In this document: piece by piece, positions 53,019-62,213 of the stretch
How the letters are laid out: every line of letters begins with the position of its first letter
Position numbering within the stretch: the stretch's first letter is position 1
Assembly (NCBI GenBank): GCA_902168185.1
Contig: CABHOV010000046.1
Span: 186,001 to 250,000 of the forward strand
Length of the DNA stretch: 64,000 nt
Direction: 5' to 3'
From: an uncultured Bacteroides sp.
GTDB lineage: Bacteria > Bacteroidota > Bacteroidia > Cytophagales > Cyclobacteriaceae
Position numbers and translations under genes: made by a program
Notes under the pieces: model-generated
What the model was told of the DNA's origin: nothing
What the model saw: the letters and a program-made list of their open reading frames with translations, nothing else
Database searches by the model: none

Positions 53019-55775
53019 TCAGTTACGGATCAACAACTGTCGCAACATATATTGTAAGATACCATTGTTGCGATAGTAGTCAATCTCGATTTTGCTATCG
53101 AGCCGGCAAAGCACCTTAAATACTTTGGGAGATGTACCATCTTGTGAATCTGCCTGAATTGAAATTATCTGGAATGGTTGGATGCCTTCACGAAGATCAG
53201 GAATAGAATATACTTCTTTACCTGTGAGACCAAGGCTGGTATAGCTCTCCCCTTCTAAAAACTGAAGTGGCAGCACGCCCATACCCACCAGGTTGCTTCG
53301 GTGGATCCGTTCATAACTCTCCGCTATAACTGCCTTTACACCCAACAGAAATGTACCCTTCGCTGCCCAGTCACGCGATGAGCCGCTGCCATATTCTTTA
53401 CCCGCCAATACGATCAAAGGCGTGTTCGTCTCTTTATACTTTACGGAAGCATCGTATACAGTCATCTCCTCACCGATGGGCAGATATACTGTATAGCCAC
53501 CCTCCCGTGATGCGAGTTTATTTTTAATCCGCACATTTGCAAATGTACCGCGAATCATCACTTCATCATTTCCTCTTCGTGATCCATATGAATTGAATTC
53601 ACTTGCAGGGACACCGCGGCTTAGCAGATATTTACCTGCAGGAGATTTTTCAGTGAACGATCCTGCTGGAGAAATATGATCGGTGGTAATTGAATCACCC
53701 AGCATCAACAACACGCGAGCCTGTGTGATCGGCTGTATCGATGCAGGAGTCTCGGGTAGATCCACAAAGAAAGGAGCTTCCTTCACATACGTGGATTCAG
53801 CGTCCCATTTATAGGCTTTACTCTGCGGAGCTTCAAGCTTCGCCCAGCGTTCATTGCCATCGAATATCTCTCCGTAATTCTTTTTGAAATGTTCTTTTCT
53901 AACAACACGATTCACCACCGAATGAATTTCCTCTTCGCTTGGCCATACATCTTTCAGGTATATATCTTCACCTTGTTTGCCTTTGCCCAGCGGCTCGTTA
54001 TAAAAATCTATATCCATCCTTCCGGCAATCGCGTATGCGACTACCAGCAGAGGCGACATTAGAAAATTCATTTTCACCAACGGGTGAATGCGTGCTTCAA
54101 AATTTCTGTTGCTTGAAAGCGTTGCGCCTACCATCAGGTCATACTCTTGTATAGCATCTGCGATGGGATCTGGCAGTGGCCCTGAGTTTCCGATACAAGA
54201 AGTACATCCATACCCTACTACATTAAATTTCAACTGCTCAAGTTTGGATAGTAAATCTGCTTCAAGCAAATAATCCGTTACAACTTTGGAGCCTGGTGCA
54301 AGACTTGTTTTTACCCACGGCTTTGTTTGCAACCCATGGGCTAGTGCTTTTTGTGCAAGCAACCCCGCACCAATCATCACATCAGGGTTTGAAGTATTGG
54401 TACAACTCGTGATGGCCGCGATCACTACAGCGCCATCTTTTAAATCGAACGTCTCTCCCTGGTATGTAACCCGCGCCTGATGCACACCCGGATGTTCGAT
54501 TCCTTTCGCAGTGGGTGGCAATATATTTCCCCCCTCACCTTTCCACTTGGATACGGTTTGTCCGGAGACAGGTTTAAGTTTTAATGCATACGCCTTCTCA
54601 AGTATATCATGAATGGCTTCCCTTGCCTGACGCAGGTTAATTTTGTCCTGCGGCCGACTCGGGCCTGCAATGGAAGGCTCCACTGAATTTAAATCCAGTT
54701 CAACGACCTGGCTATACGTTATAGCATCTTCATTCTCACGCCACAACAAATTCTCTTTGGTATAGCGTTCTGTTAATTCAACAATACGTGCCGGACGATT
54801 GGTCTTCTCCAGGTACTCCAGTGTTTTTCGATCGATCGGAAAGTATGTGATCGTACAACCGAACTCCGGAGACATATTTCCAATGGTAGCACGGTCCGGT
54901 ACCGATAGTGAATCAAGTCCTTCACCAAATACTTCTACAAACTTGCCGACTACTTTTGTCTTACGAAGTAAATTTGTGATAGTAAGTACAAGATCAGATG
55001 CCGTACTTCCTACAGGCAATCTGCCTTTCAATTTCAGTCCTACGACTTCTGGCACTGTAAAGAAATGCGGCTGTCCCAACATAGCTGCCTCAGCTTCTAT
55101 ACCACCCACTCCATACGCTACTATACCGAGTCCATTTACCATGGGTGTATGCGAATCGGTGCCTACCAGTGAATCCGGGAAAACAAATCCGTTGCGTTCA
55201 GCAACACAGGTTGAAAAATATTCCAGGTTCACCTGGTGACATATACCCATCCCCGGAGGGACTACTGAAAAATTATCGAATGCTCCTTGCGCCCATTTTA
55301 AAAAGCGATAGCGTTCACTGTTGCGTTCATATTCACGGTCCACATTTAAACCGTATGCATTGTTATCTCCATAATAGTCTACTTGCACAGAATGATCGAC
55401 TACAAGATCAACGGGTATAAGCGGATTGATACGCGACAGGTTTTTTCCCTTGCGTGCCATCTCACTTCGCAAGGAAGCTATATCAACAATGGCCGGCACT
55501 CCGGTGAAGTCCTGCATCAACACACGCGTTGGCATGAAGGGTATCTCTTTCTCTTCAGGATTGGGACTCCAGTTCAACAACGTACTAACGTGATCTTTAC
55601 TTACAACATAATCATCGAAATGCCGGATCGCATTTTCAAGCAGCACGCGAATACAAAACGGCAACCTGGAAATGGCATGACCCTGCTGTTGTAACTTTCG
55701 AAGGCTATAGAAAGAAAATTTGGTACTGTCTATTGTCAGGTGGTCTGTGATATTCAAATAGTCTTGTGTTACCAT
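53019..55775 (-). CDS. acnA: Aconitate hydratase A
   Basis: A 918-residue AcnA/IRP-type aconitase, full length. It has ITSCTNTSNPDVMIGAGLLA with the first cluster cysteine (SCTN), VGYGCTSCIGNSGPLP with the CxxC pair, and the swivel-domain LAGKEYGSGSSRDWAAKG. These ligate the 4Fe-4S cluster that isomerises citrate to isocitrate in the TCA cycle. Motifs are all present and the reading frame is intact. No other TCA gene is near. Confidence 0.96.
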   Translation of the reverse strand: MVTQDYLNITDHLTIDSTKFSFYSLRKLQQQGHAISRLPFCIRVLLENAIRHFDDYVVSKDHVSTLLNWSPNPEEKEIPFMPTRVLMQDFTGVPAIVDIASLRSEMARKGKNLSRINPLIPVDLVVDHSVQVDYYGDNNAYGLNVDREYERNSERYRFLKWAQGAFDNFSVVPPGMGICHQVNLEYFSTCVAERNGFVFPDSLVGTDSHTPMVNGLGIVAYGVGGIEAEAAMLGQPHFFTVPEVVGLKLKGRLPVGSTASDLVLTITNLLRKTKVVGKFVEVFGEGLDSLSVPDRATIGNMSPEFGCTITYFPIDRKTLEYLEKTNRPARIVELTERYTKENLLWRENEDAITYSQVVELDLNSVEPSIAGPSRPQDKINLRQAREAIHDILEKAYALKLKPVSGQTVSKWKGEGGNILPPTAKGIEHPGVHQARVTYQGETFDLKDGAVVIAAITSCTNTSNPDVMIGAGLLAQKALAHGLQTKPWVKTSLAPGSKVVTDYLLEADLLSKLEQLKFNVVGYGCTSCIGNSGPLPDPIADAIQEYDLMVGATLSSNRNFEARIHPLVKMNFLMSPLLVVAYAIAGRMDIDFYNEPLGKGKQGEDIYLKDVWPSEEEIHSVVNRVVRKEHFKKNYGEIFDGNERWAKLEAPQSKAYKWDAESTYVKEAPFFVDLPETPASIQPITQARVLLMLGDSITTDHISPAGSFTEKSPAGKYLLSRGVPASEFNSYGSRRGNDEVMIRGTFANVRIKNKLASREGGYTVYLPIGEEMTVYDASVKYKETNTPLIVLAGKEYGSGSSRDWAAKGTFLLGVKAVIAESYERIHRSNLVGMGVLPLQFLEGESYTSLGLTGKEVYSIPDLREGIQPFQIISIQADSQDGTSPKVFKVLCRLDSKIEIDYYRNNGILQYMLRQLLIRN

Positions 55776-55997
55776 GATCGTGTTCGTTTAATGACGAGTA
55801 TAGTATAAAATCCTGCCAGCGAAATCAGGCTACAACGGAACCGAGAGATTACAATATCCCGTAGGACAATACTACTATAAATTTGTTATAACTGTCAAAA
55901 ACAGAATGATGCAGAAGAGATGGGAATGGGATGAGCGGCCGGAAGTATGTATGAGACCGCGGAAACAAGAATGTATATGGGGCATTGCTGCCTCACC

Positions 55998-56330
55998 TCA
56001 AAACTTTTTACCTATAGCAAGCAAGGCAAGCGTGATTGCATTAATTTTCAATCCTCGCTGAAGCATGAGTTTTCTTGCTGATCGAAATTGGGAGCACATT
56101 CTGAAAAGAACATTCCAGTTTTCACGATCCTTATCAAGCCATTCAAATAAAAGATCGTCCTCGTCATCACAAGATATATACATAGCAAACTTGCGACAAA
56201 GAATAGTATAGTAGTTTTCGCGCACAGGGTTTAGTCTTTTAAATTTATATGTTCCTCGGAACGAACATAGATCTATACAACCGATTTCATGAATCAAACA
56301 TGGAAGCGTATTGTAAAGCTCGTTGTACAC
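55998..56330 (-). CDS. Small hypothetical protein
   Basis: A 110-residue open frame without recognised family. It has five cysteines (PCLIHEIGCIDLC and others), an acidic patch CDDEDDLLFEWLDKDRENW and a helical C-terminus. There is no signal peptide. It sits alone between aconitase and the ergothioneine genes on the opposite strand to the latter. Composition is more protein-like than the usual chance frame, but coding status is uncertain. Confidence 0.4.
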   Translation of the reverse strand: MYNELYNTLPCLIHEIGCIDLCSFRGTYKFKRLNPVRENYYTILCRKFAMYISCDDEDDLLFEWLDKDRENWNVLFRMCSQFRSARKLMLQRGLKINAITLALLAIGKKF

Positions 56331-56594
56331 TATGAAACCGTGGTTACGAACAGATTAAGATTCTGCAAACTTTCCCGATCAGTCGTCACAAAAATATTAC
56401 CACAGCTCCGAGACATCTTCCAGGATTCACACTAAATCTGTCGATCTATAATCGCCCCTATAACTACAAACACAATAATGTTGCTATCAGTTTAATAAAA
56501 TGCTTTATTTTCACGCACTGGCATTATAATTTAAAAAAGTATCAGTAAAGTTCAGGTAAACCATTCCAGTTACGTTCCTGTTATATTTCTTAAA

Positions 56595-57737
56595 ATGAAG
56601 CATCACTATCAAGCTATACGGAAGTTATCAGAAAAAATTTGTGCCCCGCTTCAAAAGGAAGACTATGTGGTTCAGCCAGTTCCGGATGTAAGTCCACCAA
56701 AGTGGCACCTGGCACATACAACGTGGTTCTGGGAAGAATTCGTTCTTTCACAGCATGTTAAAAACTATAAACGTTTTCATCCACGGTACGCATTTTTGTT
56801 TAACAGCTATTATGATAGCGTAGGCGAGCGTGTGCTCCGTCTCCATCGTGGCAACATGTCGCGGCCAACGGTTGATGAAGTGTGGGCATATCGCGCGTAT
56901 GTTGATGAGCAAATGATGGCATTTCTTCCATCAGCATCCGCAGACGTTATCCGCCTAGTTGAACTCGGACTCAACCATGAACAGCAACACCAGGAATTAC
57001 TCTATACGGATATAAAATATATACTTGGACACAACCCGCTTTTTCCTCCCTACCTGGAAGATTTTAAAGAAACACTTTTCATCGAGCAGGATCATAGCTA
57101 TATACATATCCAGCAAGGATCATATTCAATCGGTCATGATACTACTGGCTTTTCATTTGATAATGAACGTGCGCGTCACGATATACATTTATCATCTTTT
57201 TCAATTCGGAAAAGTCTGGTTACAAATGGGGAATATATAGAGTTCATCAAAGACAACGGCTATAAAAATCCACTTCTTTGGTATAGCGATGGTTGGGCAT
57301 GGGTAAATGAATTTAAAATTGATAGTCCGCTATATTGGTATCCACAGGAAGGCAATTGGTATCGTTATGCACTTTCCGGTTTCGAAAAAGTAAATGAAGC
57401 GGAGCCCGTCACGCACATCAGTTTTTATGAAGCTGCTGCATTTTCCGAATGGAAAGGTATGCGATTACCAACAGAATTTGAATGGGAAGTAGCCAGTGAT
57501 CAATTTCAATGGGGACAACGATGGGAACACACTAACAGCGCTTATCTTCCTTACCCAGGCTATAGGAAACCTGCGGGTGCCGTTGGAGAGTATAATGGGA
57601 AGTTCATGATCAATCAAATGGTTTTGCGTGGCGCATCCGTGGCTACACCACTGGAGCATTCACGAAAAACCTATCGCAACTTTTTTCATCCACCGCTGCG
57701 ATGGCAATTCAATGGCATCCGGCTTTGCCAAAAATAA
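56595..57737 (+). CDS. egtB: EgtB-type sulfoxide synthase (ergothioneine biosynthesis)
   Basis: A 380-residue EgtB. The N-terminal DinB-like domain has KWHLAHTTWFWEEF (38-51) and the HX3HXE iron motif at 128-134 (NHEQQHQEL), giving the three-His iron site. The C-terminal domain is FGE-sulfatase-like, with QGSYSIGHDTTGFSFDNE and WEVASDQFQWGQRWEHT (end part WEVASDQFQWG). EgtB oxidatively joins trimethylhistidine (hercynine) to cysteine or gamma-glutamylcysteine. It is 3 bases before egtD and starts the plus-strand operon. egtC/egtE equivalents are not in the window, so the final lyase step must be elsewhere. Ovothiol synthase OvoA is excluded because it carries the methyltransferase in the same chain. 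Confidence 0.93.
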   Translation: MKHHYQAIRKLSEKICAPLQKEDYVVQPVPDVSPPKWHLAHTTWFWEEFVLSQHVKNYKRFHPRYAFLFNSYYDSVGERVLRLHRGNMSRPTVDEVWAYRAYVDEQMMAFLPSASADVIRLVELGLNHEQQHQELLYTDIKYILGHNPLFPPYLEDFKETLFIEQDHSYIHIQQGSYSIGHDTTGFSFDNERARHDIHLSSFSIRKSLVTNGEYIEFIKDNGYKNPLLWYSDGWAWVNEFKIDSPLYWYPQEGNWYRYALSGFEKVNEAEPVTHISFYEAAAFSEWKGMRLPTEFEWEVASDQFQWGQRWEHTNSAYLPYPGYRKPAGAVGEYNGKFMINQMVLRGASVATPLEHSRKTYRNFFHPPLRWQFNGIRLCQK

Positions 57738-57740
57738 AAT

Positions 57741-58709
57741 ATGATTATAGTTGACGACCACCACACCGTTGTAGCACGTGCTGTAGAGGAAGGCTTTGCT
57801 AAAAATCCAAAGCGATTGCCTAGCTGGCTTTTTTATGATGAAGCTGGCGACAAGATTTTTCAGGCGATTATGCGCATGCCGGAGTATTACCTTACGGGAT
57901 GTGAATATGAGATTTTACAAACGAACAAAGAACGTCTTCGTCAGCGCTTCGTTGCCGATGGGAGTATATTTGATCTGATCGAGTTTGGTGCTGGAGATGG
58001 ATTCAAAACCGAAATACTGCTTCGGCATTTCAGTGACGCTTCTACCCTGTTCAACTATTTGCCGGTAGATGTTTCTGCTACGGTATTAAGTCAGCTCACC
58101 AAACGTCTTGCGCTCTCCGTTCCTTCGCTTGCTATACAACCGATCAATAGCCGGTATGATAACGCTATACATATACTTCAGGAGGAAGATAAGAATAGAA
58201 AAGTGTTTTTATTTTTAGGCGCGAACATCGGTAACTTTACACCCGCAGAAGCAGAACAATTCGTGTCCACCATTTCAAATGGAATGGAAGTCGGAGATCA
58301 GTTGCTCATCGGGTTCGACATCAAGAAAGATCCGCGTCTTGTACAGGCAGCGTATGATGATCCGCATGGTATTACACGGAGCTTCAATATGAATTTACTC
58401 TTGCGGCTCAACCGTGAGTTGGGCGCCAATTTTCAGCTCGACCAATTTAAGCATTACCCATATTACGATCCTGAAAGCGGCATGACGAAAAGTTACCTGG
58501 TAAGTTTGCGCGAGCAGGACGTTACGCTGGAAGTATTAAACAAAAGTATACATTTGAATCGCTGGGAGGTCATTCACACGGAAGTGTCACAAAAGTATGA
58601 TATACCGATGATTGAAAAGATCGCGGATCGCACCGGGCTGGAGATCACCGATTTCTACTACGATTGCAAACATTATTTCTCCGATGTACTGTTCCGCAAG
58701 AAAAGCTGA
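57741..58709 (+). CDS. egtD: L-histidine N-alpha-methyltransferase (EgtD)
   Basis: A 322-residue SAM-dependent methyltransferase of the EgtD type. It has LPSWLFYDEAGDKIFQAIM near the N-terminus, LIEFGAGDGFKTEILL as the SAM-binding motif, and VFLFLGANIGNFTPAEAEQF, the family's equivalent of the GSTIGNF loop. EgtD trimethylates histidine to hercynine. It follows egtB after 3 bases, opposite in order to the reaction sequence. The remaining EgtD histidine-site residues cannot be verified by eye. Confidence 0.93.
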   Translation: MIIVDDHHTVVARAVEEGFAKNPKRLPSWLFYDEAGDKIFQAIMRMPEYYLTGCEYEILQTNKERLRQRFVADGSIFDLIEFGAGDGFKTEILLRHFSDASTLFNYLPVDVSATVLSQLTKRLALSVPSLAIQPINSRYDNAIHILQEEDKNRKVFLFLGANIGNFTPAEAEQFVSTISNGMEVGDQLLIGFDIKKDPRLVQAAYDDPHGITRSFNMNLLLRLNRELGANFQLDQFKHYPYYDPESGMTKSYLVSLREQDVTLEVLNKSIHLNRWEVIHTEVSQKYDIPMIEKIADRTGLEITDFYYDCKHYFSDVLFRKKS

Positions 58710-58750
58710 GTTACCTTCGGAGCAGTCATTAAAAAAGTATATATTTTATC

Positions 58751-60145
58751 ATGGATATTTTAACCGCGCTTAGAGCAGTTCCCGAGTTCAAAGACCTGGC
58801 AGAAAGCCATTTGATATGGCTAGTTGAAAAAGGCACTGTCTCAACTCTGAAAGAAGGTGAAAAGTTTTTTACCTATGGCGATCCCATCGATACCATGGCT
58901 ATCGTTCTGGAAGGAGAAGTTGATCTATACCGCGCACAAGGTAACGGCTCGCGATATCTTGGAGCAGTGGAAAAAGGTGAGATCACCGGTTTACTACCAT
59001 ACTCCCGTTTGAAAACTGCTGCTGCGGAAGGTATCGCATCACGTGATTCAACCATCTTTTATCTGCACAAAGATAATTTTATGGAACTTGTACGCGAGCA
59101 TTCTCCTCTCGCAGAAATCCTCGTGCATACCATGACGGATCGTGTTCGCGACTTTACACACCAGCAACAACAAGATGATAAAATGATGGCGCTGGGTAAG
59201 CTATCGGCAGGTCTTGCACACGAATTGAATAATCCATCTGCTGCTATAGTTCGTAGTGCGCAAGAATTGAAAAGACATTTAAGCAACGCTCCTGAAAAAT
59301 TCAAGAGTGTTATCAAAATACAAACCACTGCAGACATTGTAGACCACGTAAACGAATTTATAGTAAAGAAACTGGATGAGGCTGCAAACCAGCAGCCTTT
59401 ATCGATGATGGAGAAATCAGAACGTGAAGATGTTATGGCGGACTGGCTCCAAAATATAGGGCTCGAAGATGCGTATGACACTGCCAGTATATTTGTAGAC
59501 TTCCATATTCAACCAGAGGACATGGAATCATTGAATAAAATCTTGCGTCCTGAAGATCGCTTGGCAGTGATAAACTGGATTAGCCAAACGTTTACAACGG
59601 AACGGCTGGTGAACGAAATTGAAGAAGCTTCGCGAAGGATCAACGTTCTGGTCACTTCCGTTAAAAGCTATACACACATGGATCGTGCTCCTGAAAGAGA
59701 ACGTGCTGACCTACGAGCGGGTATACGGAATACACTTACCATGCTCAATCACAAGATCAAAAAAAATCAGGTCACCGTTATTGAAAATATACCGGATAAT
59801 TTTCCACAACCCTGTATATATGTAAGCGCTATGAACCAGGTTTGGACAAACCTTATCGACAATGCATTGGACGCGTTAGAAGGACGACCAAACGCTACCC
59901 TGGAGATCAAGGTTGAAAAAGATCGTGAGTTTCTGATCGCCTATATAATAGATAATGGACCTGGCATTCCTGCAGATATACTGGATAAAATATTTGACTC
60001 GTTCTTTACGACTAAAGCTATAGGAAAAGGAACGGGCATTGGCCTGGAAGTAGTACGCCAGATCATTCTTCAGCATAATGGAAAAGTAACCGTTAAATCA
60101 GAACCCGGCCGTACTGCGTTTGCCGTTTGTATCCCTATTGACTAA
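58751..60145 (+). CDS. Cyclic-nucleotide-binding histidine kinase
   Basis: A 464-residue soluble sensor kinase. Residues 1-130 form a cNMP-binding-type domain ([30 protein letters not shown]), although the phosphate-binding cassette is weak. The phosphoacceptor is H157 in [15 protein letters not shown]. The catalytic domain has the N-box [15 protein letters not shown], the G1 box IDNGPGIP and the G2 box [11 protein letters not shown]. There is no membrane segment, so the signal is cytoplasmic. It starts 41 bases after egtD and is followed after 21 bases by the receiver fusion, its likely partner. What the cNMP-like domain binds is unknown. Confidence 0.92.
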   Translation: MDILTALRAVPEFKDLAESHLIWLVEKGTVSTLKEGEKFFTYGDPIDTMAIVLEGEVDLYRAQGNGSRYLGAVEKGEITGLLPYSRLKTAAAEGIASRDSTIFYLHKDNFMELVREHSPLAEILVHTMTDRVRDFTHQQQQDDKMMALGKLSAGLAHELNNPSAAIVRSAQELKRHLSNAPEKFKSVIKIQTTADIVDHVNEFIVKKLDEAANQQPLSMMEKSEREDVMADWLQNIGLEDAYDTASIFVDFHIQPEDMESLNKILRPEDRLAVINWISQTFTTERLVNEIEEASRRINVLVTSVKSYTHMDRAPERERADLRAGIRNTLTMLNHKIKKNQVTVIENIPDNFPQPCIYVSAMNQVWTNLIDNALDALEGRPNATLEIKVEKDREFLIAYIIDNGPGIPADILDKIFDSFFTTKAIGKGTGIGLEVVRQIILQHNGKVTVKSEPGRTAFAVCIPID

Positions 60146-60166
60146 AACCAAGACACGACTCACACT

Positions 60167-61825
60167 ATGAAAAAACCGATACTATTTGTACTTGATGACG
60201 ACATGCAGGTTCTGCGTGCCGTAGTGCGCGACCTTCGAAATCAATACGGGAAGGACTATCGCATCGTAAGCACAGCCTCTGCAAAAGAAGCGCTTGGTTC
60301 GTTAACAGATCTGAAAAATAAAAATGAAGCTATAGCTTTATTTCTTTCCGATCAACGGATGCCCGAAATGTTAGGCGTAGATTTTTTACAGCAGGCAAAA
60401 GAGATTTTCCCGGAAGCAAAACGTGTATTGCTCACAGCATACTCTGATACAGAAGCAGCTATCAAAGCTATCAACGATGTGCAGCTTGATTATTACCTCA
60501 TGAAACCGTGGGATCCTCCGGAAGAAAAACTATACCCTGTACTTACGGATTTACTGGACGAATGGCAGAGCAATCATATACCTGACTTTCAGGGTATACG
60601 TATAGTTGGATTTCAGTTCTCACCACGCTCACATCAAATCAAAGATTTTCTTTCCGGAAATCTTATACCGTATCAGTGGCTCGACTATGAATCAAACACG
60701 GGTCGCGACCTTGTAGCATTAAATCAAATTGAAGCGAAAGATCTTCCTGCTGTATTTTTTGAAGATGGATCTTTCTTGTTGAATCCAGATATACGTGAGG
60801 TTGGTGAAAAGACGGGCATGCGGTCCAAGGCATCGAAGCCTATGTATGATGTTACAATCATCGGTGCTGGTCCATCAGGCTTAGCGGCTGCAGTATACGG
60901 TGGCTCGGAAGGATTGGCTACCGCGATCATCGAGAAGCGCGCACCGGGCGGACAAGCGGGAACAAGCTCGCGCATCGAAAATTACCTTGGGTTTCCCAAT
61001 GGTTTAAGCGGATCAGATCTTTCAAGACGGGCACTTTCACAAGCCACCCGCTTTGGAGTTGAATTTCTATCACCGCTCGAGGTGATCAGTATATCTGTAA
61101 AAGATCATTATAAAATAATTGAACTTGCTGATGGCAGCACCCTCAACACAAAGAGTGTAATCATTACCACAGGCGTTGACTATAGAACTCTTGAGGCTAT
61201 AGATGTAGAGCGTTTCACCGGAGCCGGTATATATTATGGTGCCGCGACAACGGAGGCGCACGCTTGTCGTTCGAAAGATGTATATGTAGTCGGAGGCGGA
61301 AACTCGGCAGGGCAAGCGGCCATGTACCTTGCAAACTTTGCTCGCGAAGTTCACCTCGTGATTCGAAAGGAAGATCTTAGCGCAACGATGTCGAAGTACC
61401 TGATCGATCAGATCGGTGCAACTAAAAATATAATACTTCGTCCACGTACGGTGATAAAGCAAGTATTCGGTGGTGACCGGCTTGAAGAAGTTGAACTTGA
61501 AAATATAGCATCCGGTGAAAAGGAAAAGGCACAGGCTGCAGCACTATTCATTTTCATTGGCGCACGTCCGGTCACCGACTGGATTACACTGGATATTATA
61601 AAGGATGAAAAAGGTTTTATTGAAACAGGGCGTGAACTGTTAAAGTATGAATCGTTTAAAAAAGCATGGAAGCTCACACGCGAACCGTATCTGCTTGAAA
61701 CCTGTAGTCCTGGTATATTCGTTGCCGGAGATGTACGCTCCGGTGCCATGAACCGCGTAGCCTCTGCCGTTGGCGAAGGCGCTATGGCTATTAAATTTGT
61801 TCATCAATACCTAGCAGAAAATTAA
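60167..61825 (+). CDS. Receiver / glutaredoxin-like / thioredoxin-reductase-like fusion lacking redox cysteines
   Basis: A 552-residue three-part protein. Residues 1-130 are a receiver domain (DDD at 10-12, phosphoacceptor D62 in SDQRMPE, T90, K113 in MKPW). Residues 143-215 resemble a glutaredoxin-like domain, but the usual CPYC is replaced by SPRS (152-155). Residues 226-552 resemble thioredoxin reductase: FAD-binding GAGPSG (233-238), a second nucleotide motif VVGGGNSAGQAAM, and FVAGDVRS. The redox CxxC of thioredoxin reductase is absent; the region reads YYGAATTEAHAC, and the whole protein has only two cysteines. So it can bind FAD and perhaps NADPH, but cannot shuttle a disulfide by the usual route. 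Downstream of the kinase. Confidence 0.93.
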   Translation: MKKPILFVLDDDMQVLRAVVRDLRNQYGKDYRIVSTASAKEALGSLTDLKNKNEAIALFLSDQRMPEMLGVDFLQQAKEIFPEAKRVLLTAYSDTEAAIKAINDVQLDYYLMKPWDPPEEKLYPVLTDLLDEWQSNHIPDFQGIRIVGFQFSPRSHQIKDFLSGNLIPYQWLDYESNTGRDLVALNQIEAKDLPAVFFEDGSFLLNPDIREVGEKTGMRSKASKPMYDVTIIGAGPSGLAAAVYGGSEGLATAIIEKRAPGGQAGTSSRIENYLGFPNGLSGSDLSRRALSQATRFGVEFLSPLEVISISVKDHYKIIELADGSTLNTKSVIITTGVDYRTLEAIDVERFTGAGIYYGAATTEAHACRSKDVYVVGGGNSAGQAAMYLANFAREVHLVIRKEDLSATMSKYLIDQIGATKNIILRPRTVIKQVFGGDRLEEVELENIASGEKEKAQAAALFIFIGARPVTDWITLDIIKDEKGFIETGRELLKYESFKKAWKLTREPYLLETCSPGIFVAGDVRSGAMNRVASAVGEGAMAIKFVHQYLAEN

Positions 61826-61837
61826 CGCTATACCTAT

Positions 61838-62116
61838 ATGGCAAACGAACAAGAAGGATTGTGTAAGCACTTGCAGGAGCTTCACACTTTAAAAAAAGAA
61901 AAAGAACATGTATGCGAAGAGTGCATCAAGACCGGTGATGAGTGGCTACATCTTCGTACATGCCAAACCTGTGGTGCTACACTTTGCTGCGATTCCTCGC
62001 CCAACAAACATGCATCACAACATGCTCATAAAGCCGGACATCCAGTCGCTATATCTTCCGAACCCGGAGAGCGCTGGGCCTGGTGCTATATAGATGAGCA
62101 AATTGCAGAGTATTGA
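61838..62116 (+). CDS. UBP-type zinc-finger protein
   Basis: A 92-residue protein that is almost entirely a ZnF-UBP domain: CKHL, then CEEC, WLHLRTCQTCG, LCCDSSPNKHASQHAHKAGHP, which provide Cys/His zinc ligands, and WAWCYIDEQ near the end. In eukaryotes UBP fingers bind ubiquitin tails, but bacteria have none, so here it probably binds a partner protein or nucleotide. It starts 12 bases after the reductase-like gene, and this association suggests a conserved three-gene module. It ends the operon before a very strong terminator. Confidence 0.92.
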   Translation: MANEQEGLCKHLQELHTLKKEKEHVCEECIKTGDEWLHLRTCQTCGATLCCDSSPNKHASQHAHKAGHPVAISSEPGERWAWCYIDEQIAEY

Positions 62117-62129
62117 ACCCCTCCAATTT

Positions 62130-62180
62130 AAAACATCCATTGCCTCTGGATTAATTCCGAGGCAATGGATGTTTTCTTTT
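62130..62180. terminator. Strong bidirectional terminator
   Basis: A 17-bp perfect inverted repeat (62130-62146 and 62159-62175), extended inward by GGA/TCC with a bulge around a 5-base loop. T-runs follow on both strands (TTTTCTTTT on plus; TTTTAAATT on minus). It lies between the convergent zinc-finger and transporter genes. Confidence 0.92.
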
Positions 62181-62213
62181 ACAAATTATATACTATATAC
62201 TAATTGATTGATT

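Noticed and set aside
56595-57737. OvoA (ovothiol synthase) instead of EgtB
   Set aside because: OvoA carries a C-terminal methyltransferase in the same protein; here the chain ends after the FGE-like domain and a separate EgtD follows.
60167-61825. Call as ordinary thioredoxin reductase
   Set aside because: The CxxC disulfide motif is absent and only two cysteines exist, so a standard reductase is not supported.
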